Below are positions 61,533-64,000 of a stretch of DNA of 64,000 nucleotides, one piece after another (position 1 is the first letter of the stretch; every line of letters begins with the position of its first letter). Source of the DNA: Thiomicrorhabdus sp. 6S3-12 (GTDB taxonomy: Bacteria; Pseudomonadota; Gammaproteobacteria; Thiomicrospirales; Thiomicrospiraceae); assembly GCF_017571475.1 (NCBI RefSeq), contig NZ_JAGETW010000004.1:62001-126000 (forward strand), given 5' to 3'. The notes below the pieces were generated by a model. It worked only from the letters and a program-made list of their open reading frames with translations. It made no database searches and was not told where the DNA came from. Position numbers and translations under genes: made by a program.

Positions 61533-61853
61533 CTAGAACCAGATTAATAAATCGCCGAAACCCCACACCAGCGTACCGACAACGACCGTCAGGTGCGCGG
61601 CCCAAACCTTCTTGCGCTGCCATTTGCTGGGCGACAGATCAGGGATGTCCTCACCGACATCCAGCTTATCCAGTTTACGGTACAACACATCAAATTCGCC
61701 GTGCAAAAGCGCATATTCACTCATTACGGCAAACAAAACCACCAGACTTCCGAAACGGGCAAACCACATCGGTTCCAGGAACACGCCCAACAGCATTCCT
61801 ATAATGCCAAAAACCCACGCCAACAGTAAAAACAGGCTCGCCCGACGATGCAT
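61533..61853 (-). CDS. Small membrane protein, unrecognised
   Basis: 106 residues with three hydrophobic segments: about 6-25, 30-48 and 86-106. The sequence between reads LYRKLDKLDVGEDIPDLSP and is cytosolic or periplasmic. No family recognised. Convergent with rlmJ. Confidence 0.6.
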   Translation of the reverse strand: MHRRASLFLLLAWVFGIIGMLLGVFLEPMWFARFGSLVVLFAVMSEYALLHGEFDVLYRKLDKLDVGEDIPDLSPSKWQRKKVWAAHLTVVVGTLVWGFGDLLIWF

Positions 61854-62004
61854 AACTTCTCCTTATTCTGCGAGAATTATTGTAATCTTTTGTCTCCATC
61901 GAAAGAGAACTAAAATAAGTGACGCGCATTGTTGTTGCGCTAAGGCATTTTAAACTCTAAAATCCCCCACTTTCAGGTGCACCCTTACTTAACATCCCTG
62001 ACAT

Positions 62005-62176
62005 AAGGGCGTTAAACGGGAAGATTGGTGCGAAATTCGTTTTCAATTCCAACGCTGCCCCCGCAACGGTAATAGAGAAAACTTTGATGGGTTTGTCCCA
62101 ACCACTGGCTAAATCGGTGCAAGCTGTTTAGCCGGGAAGGTCAAAGAAACCGCTCTTAAGCCCGGATACCGGCCTG
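62005..62176 (+). promoter_or_regulatory. Cobalamin (AdoCbl) riboswitch
   Basis: The B12-box core GCTGCCCCCGCAACGGT is at 62054-62070. The closing element AGCCCGGATACCGGCC is at 62159-62174, with the 5' pairing GGGAAGATTGGTGCGAAA upstream. This is the standard cobalamin riboswitch arrangement in front of a TonB-type receptor gene. Hairpin CTTGTC/GACAAG (62188-62203) and a GC-rich pairing at about 62211-62232 may be the expression platform. Confidence 0.95.
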
Positions 62177-62359
62177 AAATCCGACCTTGTCCGTACGACA
62201 AGCTCTCAACCGATTGCGGTGGGCAATGCGGAAGAAATAGGTTTATTGGTTCTCGCTCGCTGACCGCGACGGGACAATACGATTTATTCTTTATTCGGAC
62301 TATCAGCCGGATAAACCGTTTTGCCTTCGTTCATAATTTATGAAATGAAGGAAATCCAA

Positions 62360-64000
62360 TTGAAATTCTCCAAACGTTCCTCAGCACTCTTGATCGCTCT
62401 ATTCAGCAATACAGCGGTTGCTGAACAGAAATCCTCTTTGCTTGAGACTATTTTCGTCTCCGAAACGCCGGTTATATCCGACAATCTGCAAACAGCCTAT
62501 TCCGTCGAATCCTATGACGCCAAATCCATTCAAGAGAGTGGTTCGCGTTCATTGAGCGATTTTCTGAATCAGAAAACGACGCTGTCGGTTCAACCGAGCT
62601 ACGGCAACCCGCTTGCACCGAGACTGGATATGAATGGTTTTGGTACCAACGGCGGCGAGAATATTCAGGTTATTATCGATGGCGTCTCCATCAATAATAT
62701 CGACCTGGTTCCTCAACAACTGAGCAGTATTCCGCTGAATGCCATCCAAGAGATTCAAATTCTCCGCGGTTCAGGATCCGTTCTCTATGGTAACGGCGCG
62801 GTTGCCGGAGCGATTATTATCAATACCAATCAGGCCTTCAATAGCCAAGATGCACTCAGCGCCACGGTCTCTTACGGCGCCAACAATACAGTAACCAAGT
62901 CGTTTCAAGCGACAAAAACAGAAACGCATAAGGGTTATAAACTTCTCGGGAATATGAACTTCGAGACCCTTAAGAGCGACGGTTCGAAAGAAATTAAATC
63001 GGACGGCACCCGAAACAGTATTGAAAATACGAATTTCTCGACTAATCTCGGTATTGAAAAAGCGGGAACCCGTCTGATTCTCGGCATTGCTAAAAACGAT
63101 TCAACCGTAAACTATGCCGGCGCCATGAGCATTGATGAGTTTGAGCAGAACCCGGATGCGAATCTGACTTCGGGTTCTACCGAACAGACTTACGATGTCA
63201 TCAGCAAAAAACTTCTGTTTTCTAGCGAACTATCGGACAACTCGATTCTCGAGTACACATTCAACAGACGAAACAAAAATTCAGCCTACATCACCTACTC
63301 GAGCGAGACGGATTACGAGATTACCGATCACAAACTCGACCTAAAAACCATCCTGAATTCGGCCCTCATCCGCTATGGCGTAAGTAAGAACACATCAGAG
63401 GTCGAAGGGACATACGGCGATAAATCCAGAGAAGATCAGGCGGCATACGTCTCCGCCAGTATTGACCTCAATGACAAAACAGTCGTTAATGCAGGCTATC
63501 GAAAACAGCAGTTCGAATATGCCGACAAAAATGAGGGCGACGATGATTTAAACGCTTATGAAGTTGGTGTCAACTATCTGCTTAACGTCCAGTCAGCACT
63601 GTACGCCACCTATAATCACGCGTTTCTAGTTCCGAACTTTGACCGGCTGTTTGAAGGCGGCAGCTTCAATGACAATATCGAACCTCAGGAAAGTGACACC
63701 TATACGCTCGGTTACAAGTTAAATCAGCAGGCGTTCAACCTTAAAGCCGAGCTGTTTTATATCGATTTGAGTAATGAAATCTACTACAACTCGGCGCTTC
63801 CGTGGGGCAGCCGCAACACCAATATCGACGAGAGCCATAAACAAGGCGTAAACCTGTCCCTATCGCGTAGCGACGATGCTTTCTCCTACGGAGTAGCCTA
63901 CAACTATGTCGATGCCGTTATCGATCGGGAAGCGGGACAGGACTACAGTGGAAATACTCTGCCGTCTGCACCGGCGCATACGATCAAGCTTGATGCCCGT
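62360..64000 (+). CDS. btuB: TonB-dependent outer-membrane receptor, probable BtuB (partial)
   Basis: The open frame runs to the window edge (547 codons seen). TTG at 62360 is chosen because GAAGGA lies seven bases before it and it gives a clean signal peptide (L-KFSKRSSALLIALFSNTAVA). An in-frame ATG at 62345 lacks a ribosome site. A TonB-box-like ETIFVSETP and a plug domain (LRGSGSVLYGNGAVAGAI) precede the beta-barrel. A cobalamin riboswitch directly upstream makes B12 or a corrinoid the likely cargo. The C-terminal barrel end lies outside the window. Confidence 0.88.
   Translation, partial: MKFSKRSSALLIALFSNTAVAEQKSSLLETIFVSETPVISDNLQTAYSVESYDAKSIQESGSRSLSDFLNQKTTLSVQPSYGNPLAPRLDMNGFGTNGGENIQVIIDGVSINNIDLVPQQLSSIPLNAIQEIQILRGSGSVLYGNGAVAGAIIINTNQAFNSQDALSATVSYGANNTVTKSFQATKTETHKGYKLLGNMNFETLKSDGSKEIKSDGTRNSIENTNFSTNLGIEKAGTRLILGIAKNDSTVNYAGAMSIDEFEQNPDANLTSGSTEQTYDVISKKLLFSSELSDNSILEYTFNRRNKNSAYITYSSETDYEITDHKLDLKTILNSALIRYGVSKNTSEVEGTYGDKSREDQAAYVSASIDLNDKTVVNAGYRKQQFEYADKNEGDDDLNAYEVGVNYLLNVQSALYATYNHAFLVPNFDRLFEGGSFNDNIEPQESDTYTLGYKLNQQAFNLKAELFYIDLSNEIYYNSALPWGSRNTNIDESHKQGVNLSLSRSDDAFSYGVAYNYVDAVIDREAGQDYSGNTLPSAPAHTIKLDAR

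Overview
The window is a stretch of gammaproteobacterial chromosome. The main evidence is the mutL-miaA-hfq-hflX-hflK-hflC-DUF2065-hisZ-purA gene order, mnmA followed by hflD, sdhB followed by sdhE, and a complete rnfABCDGE operon. A monomeric isocitrate dehydrogenase, the RnfC Ala/Lys-rich tail and the general protein flavour would fit a sulfur-oxidising relative of Thiomicrospira/Hydrogenovibrio/Thiomicrorhabdus. That genus-level guess is inference only. No tRNA, rRNA, CRISPR array or transposase was recognised.

Layout. 1-1393: end of sdhA, sdhB, sdhE and infA, closed by a bidirectional terminator. 1567-5123 (minus): clpA and clpS for the N-end rule, and a J-domain protein. 5389-7674 (plus): a PhnA-type zinc-ribbon protein, YebC and an H-NS-like protein. 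7899-10124 (minus): icd. 10376-13433 (plus): rluE, mnmA, hflD and a cupin. 13530-25785 (minus): ppiD, purA, hisZ, DUF2065, hflC, hflK, hflX, hfq, miaA and mutL, covering RNA chaperoning, membrane proteolysis control, tRNA modification, mismatch repair, and purine and histidine synthesis. 26015-35724 (plus): apbC/mrp, metG and rnfABCDGE, the ion-motive electron transport complex that needs Fe-S and flavin cofactors. 35726-36814 (minus): a sialidase-fold protein. 37080-38673 (plus): nth, DUF1841 and an RNase HI-like gene.

38674-43482 is the accessory part. It holds a NYN-LOTUS protein, a small unknown protein and a DUF4260 membrane protein. Next comes a scar made of the 3' ends of two neighbouring genes (RNase H and the ABC permease). 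A three-cassette integron-type array without an integrase follows (a CALIN). In each cassette the R'' core of its attC is the exact reverse complement of the core at the cassette's own left boundary. Cassette 1 carries an overlapping pair, a short TIR (ThsB/DUF1863-type) protein and a caspase-like protease, which matches the composition of a type IV Thoeris anti-phage system. Cassette 2 encodes a two-TM K+-channel-like protein and cassette 3 an unknown acidic protein. The array ends exactly at the stop codon of the adjacent ABC permease gene.

43477-48572 (minus) is a YbhGFSR-like ABC exporter. 48810-51676 (plus): gpt, a Cys-rich SO_0444-type metal efflux permease, a cold-shock protein and a small membrane protein behind an operator-like palindrome. 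51876-60378 (minus): LysE-type exporter, SIMPL protein, DUF3010 protein, glnS, a DUF815 ATPase, an SbmA/BacA-like transporter, unknowns and a serA-type dehydrogenase. 60654-64000: rlmJ, a small membrane protein on the minus strand, then a cobalamin riboswitch ahead of a TonB-dependent receptor (probably BtuB) that runs off the window.
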